Shown here: positions 54,705 through 63,500 of the stretch, one piece after another
How positions within the stretch are numbered: the first letter of the stretch is position 1
Layout of the letters: each line of letters starts with the position of its first letter
Assembly (NCBI RefSeq): GCF_005938215.1
Contig: NZ_VCPD01000006.1
Span: 1-64,000 of the forward strand
Length of the DNA: 64,000 bases
From: Ruegeria sediminis
Lineage (GTDB): Bacteria; Pseudomonadota; Alphaproteobacteria; Rhodobacterales; Rhodobacteraceae
Direction of reading: 5' to 3'
Notes under the pieces: generated by a model
Database searches by the model: none
Told to the model about the DNA's origin: nothing
Seen by the model: only the letters and a program-made list of their open reading frames with translations
Program-made: the position numbers and the translations under genes

Positions 54705-56503
54705 GCAAGCGGTTCCAACAGGTCGATCTTTTCAAACGTTCGCACGTCCACCAGCCCGAGGTCGGAAATGCGCAGCTCGGGTATCACCACAAGGGCCAGC
54801 AGCGAATGCTGCATGTAGGCGTTGTTCAGTCTGCAACCGCAGGCCTGCATCGCCTCGACCATCTTCTGCGCCTTGGCCGCGACCTGCGTGGCCGGGCTGT
54901 CGGACATCAGGCCGGCGATCGGCAGTTCCACCAGCGCCAGTTCCTCGTCATCGCGAAAGATGGTGACGCCGCCGCCGACCTCGGCCAACCGGTTCGCCGC
55001 CAGCGCCATCTGTTCGCGGCAGGTTCCCACGACGATCATGTGGTGGCTGTCATGCGCCACGGTCGAGGCCATGGCCATCTTGCCCTGATAGCCGAAACCC
55101 GAAACGAAGGCATTGGTGACGCCGCCGGTCGCCCGGTGCCTTTCGACCAGCGCGATCTGGCAGGTTTCGCCCTCGGCTTCGACCAGACCGCCGATGACCG
55201 GCAACTCGGCCTTGAGCGCCTTGGTCGGGGCTTGGTTCTCGACGACGCCGATCACGTTCGCTCGAACGCGGTTGGCGCCTTGCGGGGCGGGGATCTCGAA
55301 GTCCTTGCCGGTCAGAAGATGACCCAGATGCACGGTGTTCCGCGCCGCGTCCGGCCAGTCGAAATGAGGGCAATCGACCCTGATCTCGCCGTTCTCGGCA
55401 ACCACCCTACCGCGCGCCATCACCAGTTCGATGGGCAGTTCGGTCAGATCCGAACTCAGAATGATGTCTGCGCGACGCCCGGGCGCAATCGAGCCGATCT
55501 CGCGTTCCAGTCCGAAATGTGTGGCGGTGTTGATCGTTGCCATCTGAAGCGCAATCAGCGGGTCGCAGCCGCAGGCGATCGCATGGCGCACGACGCGGTT
55601 CATGTGACCATCGTTGACCAACGTGCCCGAGTGGCAATCGTCGGTGCACAGGATGAAGTTCCGCGGGTCCAGCCCCTTTTCGGTGACGGCGGTGATCTGG
55701 CTGGCGACATCGTACCAGGCCGAGCCGAGCCGCATCATCGACCGCATTCCCTGCCGCACACGGGCGATTGCATCGGCTTCGCAGGTTCCCTCGTGGTCGT
55801 CCGCTGGTCCGCCGGCCACATAGGCGGCAAAAGCCGGGCCGAGATCGGGTGACGCGTAGTGCCCGCCCACCGTCTTGCCGGCCCGCTGGGTCGCAGCGAT
55901 TTCGGCCAGCATCTTGGGGTCGGCATTGGAAACGCCGGGAAAGTTCATCATCTCGCCCAGCCCGATGATGCCGGGCCAGGTCATAGCCTCGGCCACGTCC
56001 TCGGGCGTGATCTCGAAGCCGGTGGTTTCCAAACCCGGCGCCGAAGGCGCGCAGGATGGCATCTGGGTAAAGATGTTGACCGGCTGCAGCAGCGCCTCGT
56101 CATGCATCATGCGCACGCCTTCCAGCCCCAGAACGTTGGCGATTTCATGCGGGTCGGTGAACATGGATGTGGTGCCATGCGGGATCACGGCGCGGGCGAA
56201 CTCGGCCGGGGTCAACATGCCGGATTCAATATGCATATGCGCGTCGCAGAGGCCGGGGATCATGTAGCGTCCGTCCGCCTCGATGATCTCGGTGTCCGGC
56301 CCGATGCAATGCGAGGCGTCCGGCCCGACAAAGGCGATCCGGCCTTCGGCGATGGCGATGGAGTGATCCGGCAGCGCCTCGCGGCTGTGGACATTGATCC
56401 AGACCCCGCCCCGGATGACCGTGTCGGCGGCTTCGCGTCCGGCGGCAACGGCGATCAGGCGGGGGGCGACATCGGGCCAACTTGGGAAATGAGCATGATC
56501 CAT
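54701..56503 (-). CDS. ade: Adenine deaminase
   Basis: A 600-residue amidohydrolase, Ade type. It deaminates adenine to hypoxanthine. Metal ligands are seen in DAHMHIESGM (HxH), GEMMNFPGV (bridging Glu), GHYASP (His) and CTDDCHSGTLV (Asp-Asp-Cys-His). The long C-terminal half with VGTCREQMALAANRLAEVGG is typical of bacterial Ade and absent from adenosine deaminases. Upstream of amn with a 4-base overlap. The pair channels AMP toward hypoxanthine and so toward urate. Confidence 0.95.
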   Translation of the reverse strand: MDHAHFPSWPDVAPRLIAVAAGREAADTVIRGGVWINVHSREALPDHSIAIAEGRIAFVGPDASHCIGPDTEIIEADGRYMIPGLCDAHMHIESGMLTPAEFARAVIPHGTTSMFTDPHEIANVLGLEGVRMMHDEALLQPVNIFTQMPSCAPSAPGLETTGFEITPEDVAEAMTWPGIIGLGEMMNFPGVSNADPKMLAEIAATQRAGKTVGGHYASPDLGPAFAAYVAGGPADDHEGTCEADAIARVRQGMRSMMRLGSAWYDVASQITAVTEKGLDPRNFILCTDDCHSGTLVNDGHMNRVVRHAIACGCDPLIALQMATINTATHFGLEREIGSIAPGRRADIILSSDLTELPIELVMARGRVVAENGEIRVDCPHFDWPDAARNTVHLGHLLTGKDFEIPAPQGANRVRANVIGVVENQAPTKALKAELPVIGGLVEAEGETCQIALVERHRATGGVTNAFVSGFGYQGKMAMASTVAHDSHHMIVVGTCREQMALAANRLAEVGGGVTIFRDDEELALVELPIAGLMSDSPATQVAAKAQKMVEAMQACGCRLNNAYMQHSLLALVVIPELRISDLGLVDVRTFEKIDLLEPLA

Positions 56504-56614
56504 GGCTCAACTTTCCCGAATGCGCCGACGGGCGCAAGCCCCGTCGTGCGCTTGTCGCCGCGGGGTCGCGCAAGATGGCTTGACCGGCAGGATACGAGGG
56601 CGGAAGCTGCCGTC

Positions 56615-57043
56615 ATGGACTATGAGACGATAGATGCGGATGGGTTTGGCCGCTCGCTCCGGGGGTTGGGTTTGAACCTCCTGGTGCGGGATGTTCAGGC
56701 AGAATGCGCCTTTTTAGAGACTGTTTTTGACATGAAATGCCATCAGGTGACGGCGAATTTCGCGATCGTCACCTATGGCGATCAGGTTTTCCAGCTTCAC
56801 GTGGATGGGACGTATCACTCGAATCCGCTGCTTGGGCTTTTGCCAGAAACGCCGCCGCGCGGCGCGGGAGTGGAGATCAGGTTGTTCGACACCGATCCCG
56901 ATCTTGCCGAAAGCCGAGCCGCCGAAGCGGGCGCGACAGTCCTGCAGACGGCGACCGACAAACCGCACGGCCTGCGCGAGGCCTACATCCTGTGTGAGAA
57001 CGGCTATGCCTGGGTGCCGAGCCGCCCGAAGGAAACACGGTAG
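56615..57043 (+). CDS. VOC-family (glyoxalase-like) protein
   Basis: A 142-residue single vicinal-oxygen-chelate domain: LGLNLLVRDVQAECAFLETV, a central FAIVTYGDQVFQLHVDG with His, and GVEIRLFDTDPDLAESRAAE. The full set of metal ligands is not obvious. Family members range from glyoxalases to resistance proteins, so no function is assigned. The ATG at 56615 is chosen at the start of the domain, because the longer reading upstream is antisense to ade. It ends directly against the convergent LysR gene. Confidence 0.8.
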   Translation: MDYETIDADGFGRSLRGLGLNLLVRDVQAECAFLETVFDMKCHQVTANFAIVTYGDQVFQLHVDGTYHSNPLLGLLPETPPRGAGVEIRLFDTDPDLAESRAAEAGATVLQTATDKPHGLREAYILCENGYAWVPSRPKETR

Positions 57044-57925
57044 TTATCGCCGCGGATCCACTTCCAAGGCGATTTCGCCGCGGATCCAGTTGGCGAAAGC
57101 GACCGCCCCCGGCGTTTCTTCAGCTTGCGGGGACAGCAGCAGGTAATAGGCTTCGGGCATCGGCGCGCGATGGGCGAATGGCGCGATCAGACGGCCTTCG
57201 TTCAACAGCCGTTTGGCGATCGTATCATGCGCCAGGCACAGCCCGCCGCCTGCCATCGCGACCGACAGGCTGACCATGTAGGTGGTGGCGTAGGTGATCG
57301 GAGGATCCGGCCACGGCAACCCCTGATCCTCGGCCCAACTCGCCCAATTCGACAGCAGGTTCGAACAATCGTAGAGCGGCTGGTGATGCAGATCCTCCAG
57401 AGTAACCGGAAAGCCGGGGGCGCAGACGGGATAGTAGTGATCGGTCCGCAGCATTTCCGTGCGCACCGTGTCGGCCGGGCGCAGCGAATAGCGGATCTCG
57501 ACCGCCGCGCCCTCGGCCATTTCGCGGGGCTCCCACAACTCGGTGAAGATGTTCAGATGCACTTCCGGGTGCAGGGCGCGAAAGGCGGGCAGGCGAGGGG
57601 CCAGCCAGTTCACCGCGAAGGTGATGTTGCACTGCACCTGCACCGTGTTCTGCCGGTCGCCGGTCACGGCCTGCGTCCCCCGAACCAGTGTCCGGAACGC
57701 TTCGCGGACCACCGGCAGATAGGTGATCCCGGCCTCGGTCAGTTCCAGCGCCCTGGGGCGGCGGTGGAACAGGGGCTGGCCCAGATAACCCTCCAGCGAC
57801 TTGATCTGCTGGCTCACCGCGCTTTGCGTCATGTTCAGGTCGCGCGCCGCGCCCGTGAAGGACAGGTGGCGCGCCGCCGCTTCGAACGTGCGGAGCCAGC
57901 CGAGCGGTGGGAGAGACGTCTTCAT
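57044..57925 (-). CDS. LysR-family regulator (GcvA-like)
   Basis: A 293-residue LysR regulator of the GcvA subgroup: PLGWLRTFEAAARHLSFTGA, then ARDLNMTQSAVSQQIKSLE and PLFHRRPRALELTEAG form the HTH region. Effector domain at 90-290. It is divergent from the class II aldolase gene with a 124-bp shared promoter region, so it probably controls the aldolase / M24 / hydroxylase operon to its right. Confidence 0.9.
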   Translation of the reverse strand: MKTSLPPLGWLRTFEAAARHLSFTGAARDLNMTQSAVSQQIKSLEGYLGQPLFHRRPRALELTEAGITYLPVVREAFRTLVRGTQAVTGDRQNTVQVQCNITFAVNWLAPRLPAFRALHPEVHLNIFTELWEPREMAEGAAVEIRYSLRPADTVRTEMLRTDHYYPVCAPGFPVTLEDLHHQPLYDCSNLLSNWASWAEDQGLPWPDPPITYATTYMVSLSVAMAGGGLCLAHDTIAKRLLNEGRLIAPFAHRAPMPEAYYLLLSPQAEETPGAVAFANWIRGEIALEVDPRR

Positions 57926-58049
57926 CGCATAACCTTGCCATAAGCGATACTAATGAGAAAGTCGTGATTTTTTCGTTGGTCAAAGAGGGGCAGCGGATGC
58001 AGGTTTTCCCAAACCCAAGGCGTATGCCGTGGCAACCGGGAGAATCGAG

Positions 58050-58805
58050 ATGAGCGTTACCAATCTGCGGCCGAATATCGATCACTGGCAGGAACGCGTG
58101 GACATGGCCGCCGCCTTCCGCTGGACCGAGCGTCTGAACATGCATGAAGGGGTGGCCAACCATTTCAGCTTGGCCGTGAACGAGGATGGCACCCGGTTCC
58201 TGATGAACCCGAACCAGATGCACTTTGCGCGCATCCGCGCCTCCGACCTGTTGCTGCTCGACGCCGACGACCCGGACACCATGAACAAGCCCGGCGCGCC
58301 GGACCCGACTGCCTGGGGTCTGCACGGGTCCATCCACCGGCAATGCCCGCATGCGCGTTGCGTCATGCATGTGCATTCGATCTTTGCCACCGTTCTGGCC
58401 TCGCTCGCCGACAGCAACCTGCCGCCGATCGACCAGAATACAGCCACCTTCTACAACCGCTACGTGATCGACGAGGAATTCGGAGGTCTGGCCTTCGAGA
58501 GCGAGGGTGAACGCTGCGCCACGATGCTGCAGGACCCGAAGAAGAAAGTCATGATCATGGGCAATCACGGCGTTCTGGTCATCGGCAGCGATACGGCGGA
58601 TGCGCTGAACAGGCTCTATTATTTCGAGCGTGCAGCCGAAACCTTCATCCGCGCCTTGCAGACGGGGCAGAAGCTTCGGGTGCTGTCGGACGAAATCGCC
58701 GAAAAAACCGCTCAGGAACTCGACGACTATCCCGGTCAGGCCGAGGCGCATATGCGCGAGATCAAGGCCATTCTCGATACCGAAGGCTCGACCTACGCCC
58801 AGTAG
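58050..58805 (+). CDS. Class II aldolase/adducin-family protein
   Basis: A 251-residue protein. The metal-binding histidines of class II aldolases are in MHVHSIFATVLASL (HxH) and GNHGVLVIGSD (third His). The N-terminus AFRWTERLNMHEGVANHFSL holds the phosphate/Asn-His region. This subgroup is common in amino acid and DMSP-type catabolic loci, and many members act as decarboxylases or aldolases on small acids. ATG at 58050, with GGGAG upstream. It is first in a three-gene rightward operon. Confidence 0.88.
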   Translation: MSVTNLRPNIDHWQERVDMAAAFRWTERLNMHEGVANHFSLAVNEDGTRFLMNPNQMHFARIRASDLLLLDADDPDTMNKPGAPDPTAWGLHGSIHRQCPHARCVMHVHSIFATVLASLADSNLPPIDQNTATFYNRYVIDEEFGGLAFESEGERCATMLQDPKKKVMIMGNHGVLVIGSDTADALNRLYYFERAAETFIRALQTGQKLRVLSDEIAEKTAQELDDYPGQAEAHMREIKAILDTEGSTYAQ

Positions 58806-58925
58806 GAAAGCCGCGATGATGGACACGGACATGCTCGGTGGCCTTTCGGCAAGCCGCAACCGTGCTGCTGCCTGTGCGCAGCAGAAGAAGGCAGTGCATT
58901 GGAAACGTGAAAAGGCCCTGAACAC

Positions 58926-60242
58926 ATGGACGCCCGAGTTCCCCTGAACGACGCCACCGACTACAGCAGGCGATTCGCGGCCAAGCCCCGGCCACTGACG
59001 CTGGAACAGGCCGCCTGGATGACACCGCCGACGCAACTGGTGGATACCGAGGGCATGATCGACGTGCCCCGGATGCGGCGCTATCGCCAGAACCGTCTGC
59101 GCGAACAGATGAAGGCGCACGGACTCGCGGCGGTGATCCTGACCGATCCGCTGTCCATCCGCTACGCCACCGGCGTCCGCAACTGCACCCTGTTCCAGAT
59201 GCACATTCACGCGGGCTATCTTTTTCTGCCCGCCGAAGGCCCGGTGATCTATTTCGACAGCGAGCCGGGGCGCGAGACCGGGGCGCAGCTTGAGACCATC
59301 GACGAGATCCGCGCGGACCTGATGCCGCTCAGCTACATGTTCGCGGGCTACCGCCACCAGGAATGGTGCGCCAAGTGGGCGAAACAGATGAAGGCCCTGG
59401 TGGCCGAGCACTGTGGCGGCGAAACCCGGATCGGGGTCGAACGCACCGCGCCTCTGCCGCATCAGGCGCTGGAAAAAGAGGGTCTGACATTGGCCGATGC
59501 GGGCGAGGCGCTGGCCCACGCGCGAAAGATCAAGTCGCCGGAAGAGATCCTGTGCATGAACCAGACCATCGCCGTGGCCGAGGACGGCATGACCCGGATG
59601 CGCAATCACCTGGTCAACGGCATCACCGAACAGCAACTCTGGAGCCACATGTGGGCCGCCAATATCGAGGGCGGCGGCGAATGGATCGACTATCGCCTGC
59701 TGGCCTCGGGCGAGCGGACCAACCCGTGGCAGCAGGAGGCCAGCAGCCGCACCATCCGCGCAGGCGACCTGGTGGTGTTCGACTGCGGCTTGGTCGGTCC
59801 TTGGAGCTATGGCGCCGACATTTCGCGCGCCTATCACTGCGGGCCCGGGCGACCGTCGGACGAGCAGTGCAGGCTCTATCAATATGCCCACAACGAGGTG
59901 ATGCACAACGCCTCGCTGCTGCGCCCGGGCATCAGCTTCCGCGAGCTGATCGACCGGCGCTATCGCCAGCCCGACGGCTACAACGAACAGACCTATCCCT
60001 GCATGATGCACGGCCTGGGCATGGCCGACGAATACCCGGTGATCTACTACCCCGAGGATGAGCAGTTCCATTACGACGGCGAGTTGGAGCCGGGAATGGT
60101 GATCTGCGTCGAAAGCTATGTGGGCAAGCTGGGCGGGCACGAGGGGGTCAAGCTCGAGGACCAATACGTCATCACCGACACAGGCGCGATTTGTCTGTCG
60201 CGCTACCCGTTCGAAGACGCGCTGCTGTCGCGCGAGATCTGA
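58926..60242 (+). CDS. M24-family metalloenzyme, DddP-like
   Basis: A 438-residue member of the M24 (creatinase/aminopeptidase P) superfamily. Probable metal ligands are D286 (VFDCGLVGPW), D298 (GADISRAY), H362 (MMHGLGMADEYP), E396 (CVESYVG) and E411 (KLEDQY). The 12-residue spacing between the two Asp and the C-terminal blocks resemble the DMSP lyase DddP of roseobacters rather than peptidases (spacing 11). DddP, as I recall it, has a further Asp two residues after the first; here that position is G288. DMSP cleavage is thus possible but unproven. Confidence 0.8.
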   Translation: MDARVPLNDATDYSRRFAAKPRPLTLEQAAWMTPPTQLVDTEGMIDVPRMRRYRQNRLREQMKAHGLAAVILTDPLSIRYATGVRNCTLFQMHIHAGYLFLPAEGPVIYFDSEPGRETGAQLETIDEIRADLMPLSYMFAGYRHQEWCAKWAKQMKALVAEHCGGETRIGVERTAPLPHQALEKEGLTLADAGEALAHARKIKSPEEILCMNQTIAVAEDGMTRMRNHLVNGITEQQLWSHMWAANIEGGGEWIDYRLLASGERTNPWQQEASSRTIRAGDLVVFDCGLVGPWSYGADISRAYHCGPGRPSDEQCRLYQYAHNEVMHNASLLRPGISFRELIDRRYRQPDGYNEQTYPCMMHGLGMADEYPVIYYPEDEQFHYDGELEPGMVICVESYVGKLGGHEGVKLEDQYVITDTGAICLSRYPFEDALLSREI

Positions 60243-60268
60243 GTTTTGGCAAACAGGGAGACGCCAAA

Positions 60269-61300
60269 ATGACCGATGCCATATCGACCCTAAACAAGGC
60301 GATCGAACCGATCCAGGGTGAACGGATGGAGGAGATGAGCCGGGAATGGAACTACCACCCCAAGCTACCGCTCCATAACCCCTCCATCTTCCGCTGGCCT
60401 CCCGATCCGGCTTTCCTGGCGCGTTGGCTGGCCCGCAACTGGCTGACGCTGAGCGAGCGGGTGATGATGACGCTCCTCGCCATTGCGCTGTGGTTTTTCT
60501 TCTACCCGTCGCTGGAAACGGCCCGGACTTTCGCTTTCGGCTGGATCCTGCAGGTATGGGTGGTGAATTTCGCGATGATCTTTGCCATGGCCGGCGGCCT
60601 GCACTGGTATTTCTACATGCGCAAGCGGCAGGGCAAGAAGCTGAAGTTCGAACACCGGGACCAGGGCAAGGACAACAAGCTTTGGGATTTCAACGACCAG
60701 GTCAAAGACAACATGTTCTGGTCGCTGGGTTCGGGTGTGCTGCAGCTGACCGGGTTCCAGGTTGTCACCATGTGGCTGATGGCCAACGGCTATGCGCCGG
60801 TCATCACCTTTGCCGAGCACCCGGTCTGGTTCGTTCTGTGGCTTATCATCCTGCCGATGTGGTCGGCCTTGCATTTCTACTGGGTGCACCGGTTGCTGCA
60901 TCAGCCGTTTCTCTACAAACGGGTGCATTCGCTGCATCATCGCAACGTGAACATTGGGCCGTGGTCGGGGTTCTCGATGCATCCGGTCGAGCATTTCCTC
61001 TACCTGAGCACGCTCTGCATCCACTGGATCGTGCCGTCGCATCCGATCCACCTGTATTTCCACATCGTGTTCCAGGGGCCGGGCGCGGCGATGACCCACA
61101 CCGGTTACGAAGACCTGCTGATCAAGGACAAGCGGCGGCTGGCGCTGGGCACCTTCTATCACCAGCTGCACCACCGCTATTACGAGTGCAACTACGGCAA
61201 TCAGGAGATGCCCTGGGACCGCTGGTTCGGCACCTTCCACGACGGCTCGCCCGAGGCGACCGCCGAGACCCGCGCCCGCAAGAAGCGCATGTTCGGCTGA
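60269..61300 (+). CDS. Fatty acid hydroxylase / sterol desaturase-family membrane protein
   Basis: A 343-residue integral membrane di-iron protein. The eight-histidine motif is visible as HRLLH (HxxxH), HSLHHRNVN (HxxHH), HPVEH and HQLHHRYYE. About four or five helices are present, including LLAIALWFFFYPSLETA and PVWFVLWLIILPMWSALHFY. The family inserts hydroxyl groups or double bonds in lipids, sterols or carotenoids. The ATG at 60269 follows CAGGGAG. It sits 26 bases after the DddP-like gene, so it is probably in the same operon. Confidence 0.88.
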   Translation: MTDAISTLNKAIEPIQGERMEEMSREWNYHPKLPLHNPSIFRWPPDPAFLARWLARNWLTLSERVMMTLLAIALWFFFYPSLETARTFAFGWILQVWVVNFAMIFAMAGGLHWYFYMRKRQGKKLKFEHRDQGKDNKLWDFNDQVKDNMFWSLGSGVLQLTGFQVVTMWLMANGYAPVITFAEHPVWFVLWLIILPMWSALHFYWVHRLLHQPFLYKRVHSLHHRNVNIGPWSGFSMHPVEHFLYLSTLCIHWIVPSHPIHLYFHIVFQGPGAAMTHTGYEDLLIKDKRRLALGTFYHQLHHRYYECNYGNQEMPWDRWFGTFHDGSPEATAETRARKKRMFG

Positions 61301-61313
61301 GGGTCTTCGGACT

Positions 61314-62261
61314 TCAGGACGCCGACGCCCGTACCGACCGCGGCGAGGTGCCGAATTCGGCGCGAAACGCGCGGGTCATGGCGCTTGGATCGTCATAGCC
61401 GGCGCGCAGGGCGATCTCGCCGATGGGCAGATCGGTTTCGGCCACCAGTTTGCGCGCCAGGTTCAGCCGCAGACGGCGGTAGACCTGCGTCGGGCTTGCG
61501 CCCAGATCGGCGCGCATCCGCGCCTCGAGCACCTTTTGCGAGCGGCCGACGCGCCGCGCGATCTCGGGGATCGACAGCGGTGTTTCCAGATGCTCCTGCA
61601 TCAATGCCAGCGCCCGGTTGACGAAGGCGCTGGCCGATCCCGCCCCGCCCATATGCGACCGGGCCGAGTCTCGGGTCATGAACAGTTGGGCGACTTCCAG
61701 CGCCAGCGCCTGACCCTGATCGCGTCCGATGAGATGCATCACAAGGTCGAAGGCGGCCATGGCGCCCGAACAGGTGATGCGGTTGCCGTCGATGACGTAG
61801 CGCTCGCGGCAGGTGGCGACCTCGGGGAAACGTTCAGAAAAAGCCGTCAGTTCCTCCCAATGGATGGTGGCGCGATGACCGTCGAGCAGCCCGGCCTCGG
61901 CCAGCAGCCAGCTTCCGGTATCCATGCCGGCCATGGCGCGAAACCGGGTAGCGGCCGCACGCAGGCTGGCCTGCGTGCGCCAGCCGCTGTGACCGAGAAA
62001 GCCGTAGGAAGGCATCACCACCAGCATGTCTCCCGCCGCGTTGCTGAGCGTGTCATGCGGCGAAACCTGCAGGCCCGAGGATGACGTGACCGGACCTGCG
62101 GTCAGGGACAGGAACTGCCAGCGATAAAGCGCGCGGGCTGACAGGGTGTTGGCCGCCCGCATCGGCTCGACCGTGTTGGCGAGGCAATGGTTGGAAAACC
62201 CGTCGAACAGCAGTACGCCGAAATGTTGCGTTGCAGAGTATGATTTCGTCCATTCTTGCAC
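61314..62261 (-). CDS. GlxA-type AraC-family regulator
   Basis: A 315-residue regulator. The N-terminal 190 residues are a DJ-1/PfpI-like domain (FGVLLFDGFSNHCLANTVEP, MDTGSWLLAEAGLLDGHRAT) lacking an obvious catalytic Cys. The C-terminal 100 residues are an AraC HTH pair (LSIPEIARRVGRSQKVLEAR, LPIGEIALRAGYDDPSAMTR). GlxA/GbdR-like proteins control quaternary amine, arginine or carnitine catabolism in many proteobacteria. It is divergent from the acyl-CoA dehydrogenase gene. Confidence 0.9.
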   Translation of the reverse strand: MQEWTKSYSATQHFGVLLFDGFSNHCLANTVEPMRAANTLSARALYRWQFLSLTAGPVTSSSGLQVSPHDTLSNAAGDMLVVMPSYGFLGHSGWRTQASLRAAATRFRAMAGMDTGSWLLAEAGLLDGHRATIHWEELTAFSERFPEVATCRERYVIDGNRITCSGAMAAFDLVMHLIGRDQGQALALEVAQLFMTRDSARSHMGGAGSASAFVNRALALMQEHLETPLSIPEIARRVGRSQKVLEARMRADLGASPTQVYRRLRLNLARKLVAETDLPIGEIALRAGYDDPSAMTRAFRAEFGTSPRSVRASAS

Positions 62262-62339
62262 GAAGAATATCTAACCCTGCATGATCCAGTACGCAAGACC
62301 CGCAAGTGTAGGCGCAACGCCGGCATGTGGAGAACAGCA

Positions 62340-63500
62340 ATGCAATACGGACTGTCCGAAGAACAGGAAATGATCGTCTCGACCGTCCGCAGTTTCGTGG
62401 AGAAAGAGATCTATCCGCACGAGGAATTGGTGGAACGCACTGGCGAAGTGCCCAAGGAGATTGCCGATGAGATCAAGCGCAAGACGATCGCGCTTGGCTT
62501 CTACGCCTGCAACTTTCCGGAAAGCGTGGGCTGCGCCGGTCTGAACCACCTGGAATTCGCCCTGGTCGAGCGGGAACTAGGGCGCGGATCGATGGCGCTG
62601 AACCACTTTTTCGGACGGCCGCAGAACATCCTGATGGCCTGCGCGGGTGATCAGGTCGAACGCTACCTGATGCCCGCCGTGCGCGGCGAAAAGATGGACG
62701 CGCTGGCCATGACCGAACCCGGCGCGGGGTCGGACGTGCGCGGCATGAAATGCTCGGCCGTGCGCGACGGCGGCGACTGGGTGGTGAACGGCACCAAGCA
62801 TTTCATCTCGGGCGCCGAACATGCCGATTTCATCATCGTGTTCATCGCGACGGGCGAGGATCAGACGCCGAAAGGCCCCAAGAAGCGGATCACCGCGTTT
62901 CTGGTGGATCGGGGCACGCCGGGTTTCACCATCCGCAACGGCTACAAATCCGTCAGCCATCGCGGCTACAAGAACATGATCCTGGAATTCGACGACTGCC
63001 GCCTGCCGGATGCGCAGGTGCTGGGGCAGGTCGACGGCGGGTTCGAGGTCATGAACACCTGGCTCTATGCAACGCGGATCACGGTCGCGGCGATGTGCGT
63101 CGGCCGGGCGCGGCGGGCGTTCGATTACGCCCTGGACTATGCGGCCACGCGCGAGCAGTTCGGCCAGAAGATCGGTAAATTCCAAGGTGTTTCTTTCCAG
63201 ATCGCCGACATGATCACCGAAATCGACGCCGCCGACCTGCTGACATTGGCTGCAGCGGACCGGCTGGACAAGGGCCTGCCCGCCAATCGCGAGATCGCAT
63301 CGGCCAAGCTTTATGCCTCTGAAATGTTGGCGCGCGTGACCGATGCGGCGATTCAGGTGCATGGCGGCATGGGGTTGATGGACGACTATCCGCTGGAGCG
63401 GTTCTGGCGCGATGCCCGGGTCGAACGGATCTGGGACGGAACGTCCGAGATCCAGCGCCACATCATCAGCCGCGACTTGCTGCGGGCAATGGGCGCATGA
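62340..63500 (+). CDS. Acyl-CoA dehydrogenase
   Basis: A 386-residue flavoprotein. It oxidises an acyl-CoA to the 2-enoyl-CoA. Signature segments are MTEPGAGSDVRG (FAD/substrate loop), FGQKIGKFQGVSFQIADM and IQVHGGMGLMDDYPLERFWRDARVERIWDGTSEI (shown here only as family landmarks). The catalytic Glu should be the one in the final block before GTSEI, as in short/medium-chain enzymes. The ATG at 62340 (MQYGLSEEQ) follows GGAGA; an in-frame ATG lies 15 bases upstream. It overlaps the next gene by 4 bases. Confidence 0.93.
   Translation: MQYGLSEEQEMIVSTVRSFVEKEIYPHEELVERTGEVPKEIADEIKRKTIALGFYACNFPESVGCAGLNHLEFALVERELGRGSMALNHFFGRPQNILMACAGDQVERYLMPAVRGEKMDALAMTEPGAGSDVRGMKCSAVRDGGDWVVNGTKHFISGAEHADFIIVFIATGEDQTPKGPKKRITAFLVDRGTPGFTIRNGYKSVSHRGYKNMILEFDDCRLPDAQVLGQVDGGFEVMNTWLYATRITVAAMCVGRARRAFDYALDYAATREQFGQKIGKFQGVSFQIADMITEIDAADLLTLAAADRLDKGLPANREIASAKLYASEMLARVTDAAIQVHGGMGLMDDYPLERFWRDARVERIWDGTSEIQRHIISRDLLRAMGA

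Noticed and set aside
57225..60164. 979-residue minus-strand frame across the aldolase and M24 genes
   Set aside because: Its C-terminal part is an out-of-frame reading of the LysR gene and the rest is antisense to two well-supported genes.
58926..60242. Firm annotation as DMSP lyase DddP
   Set aside because: One expected metal ligand position appears to be Gly, and no other DMSP gene is adjacent in the window; the call was limited to DddP-like.
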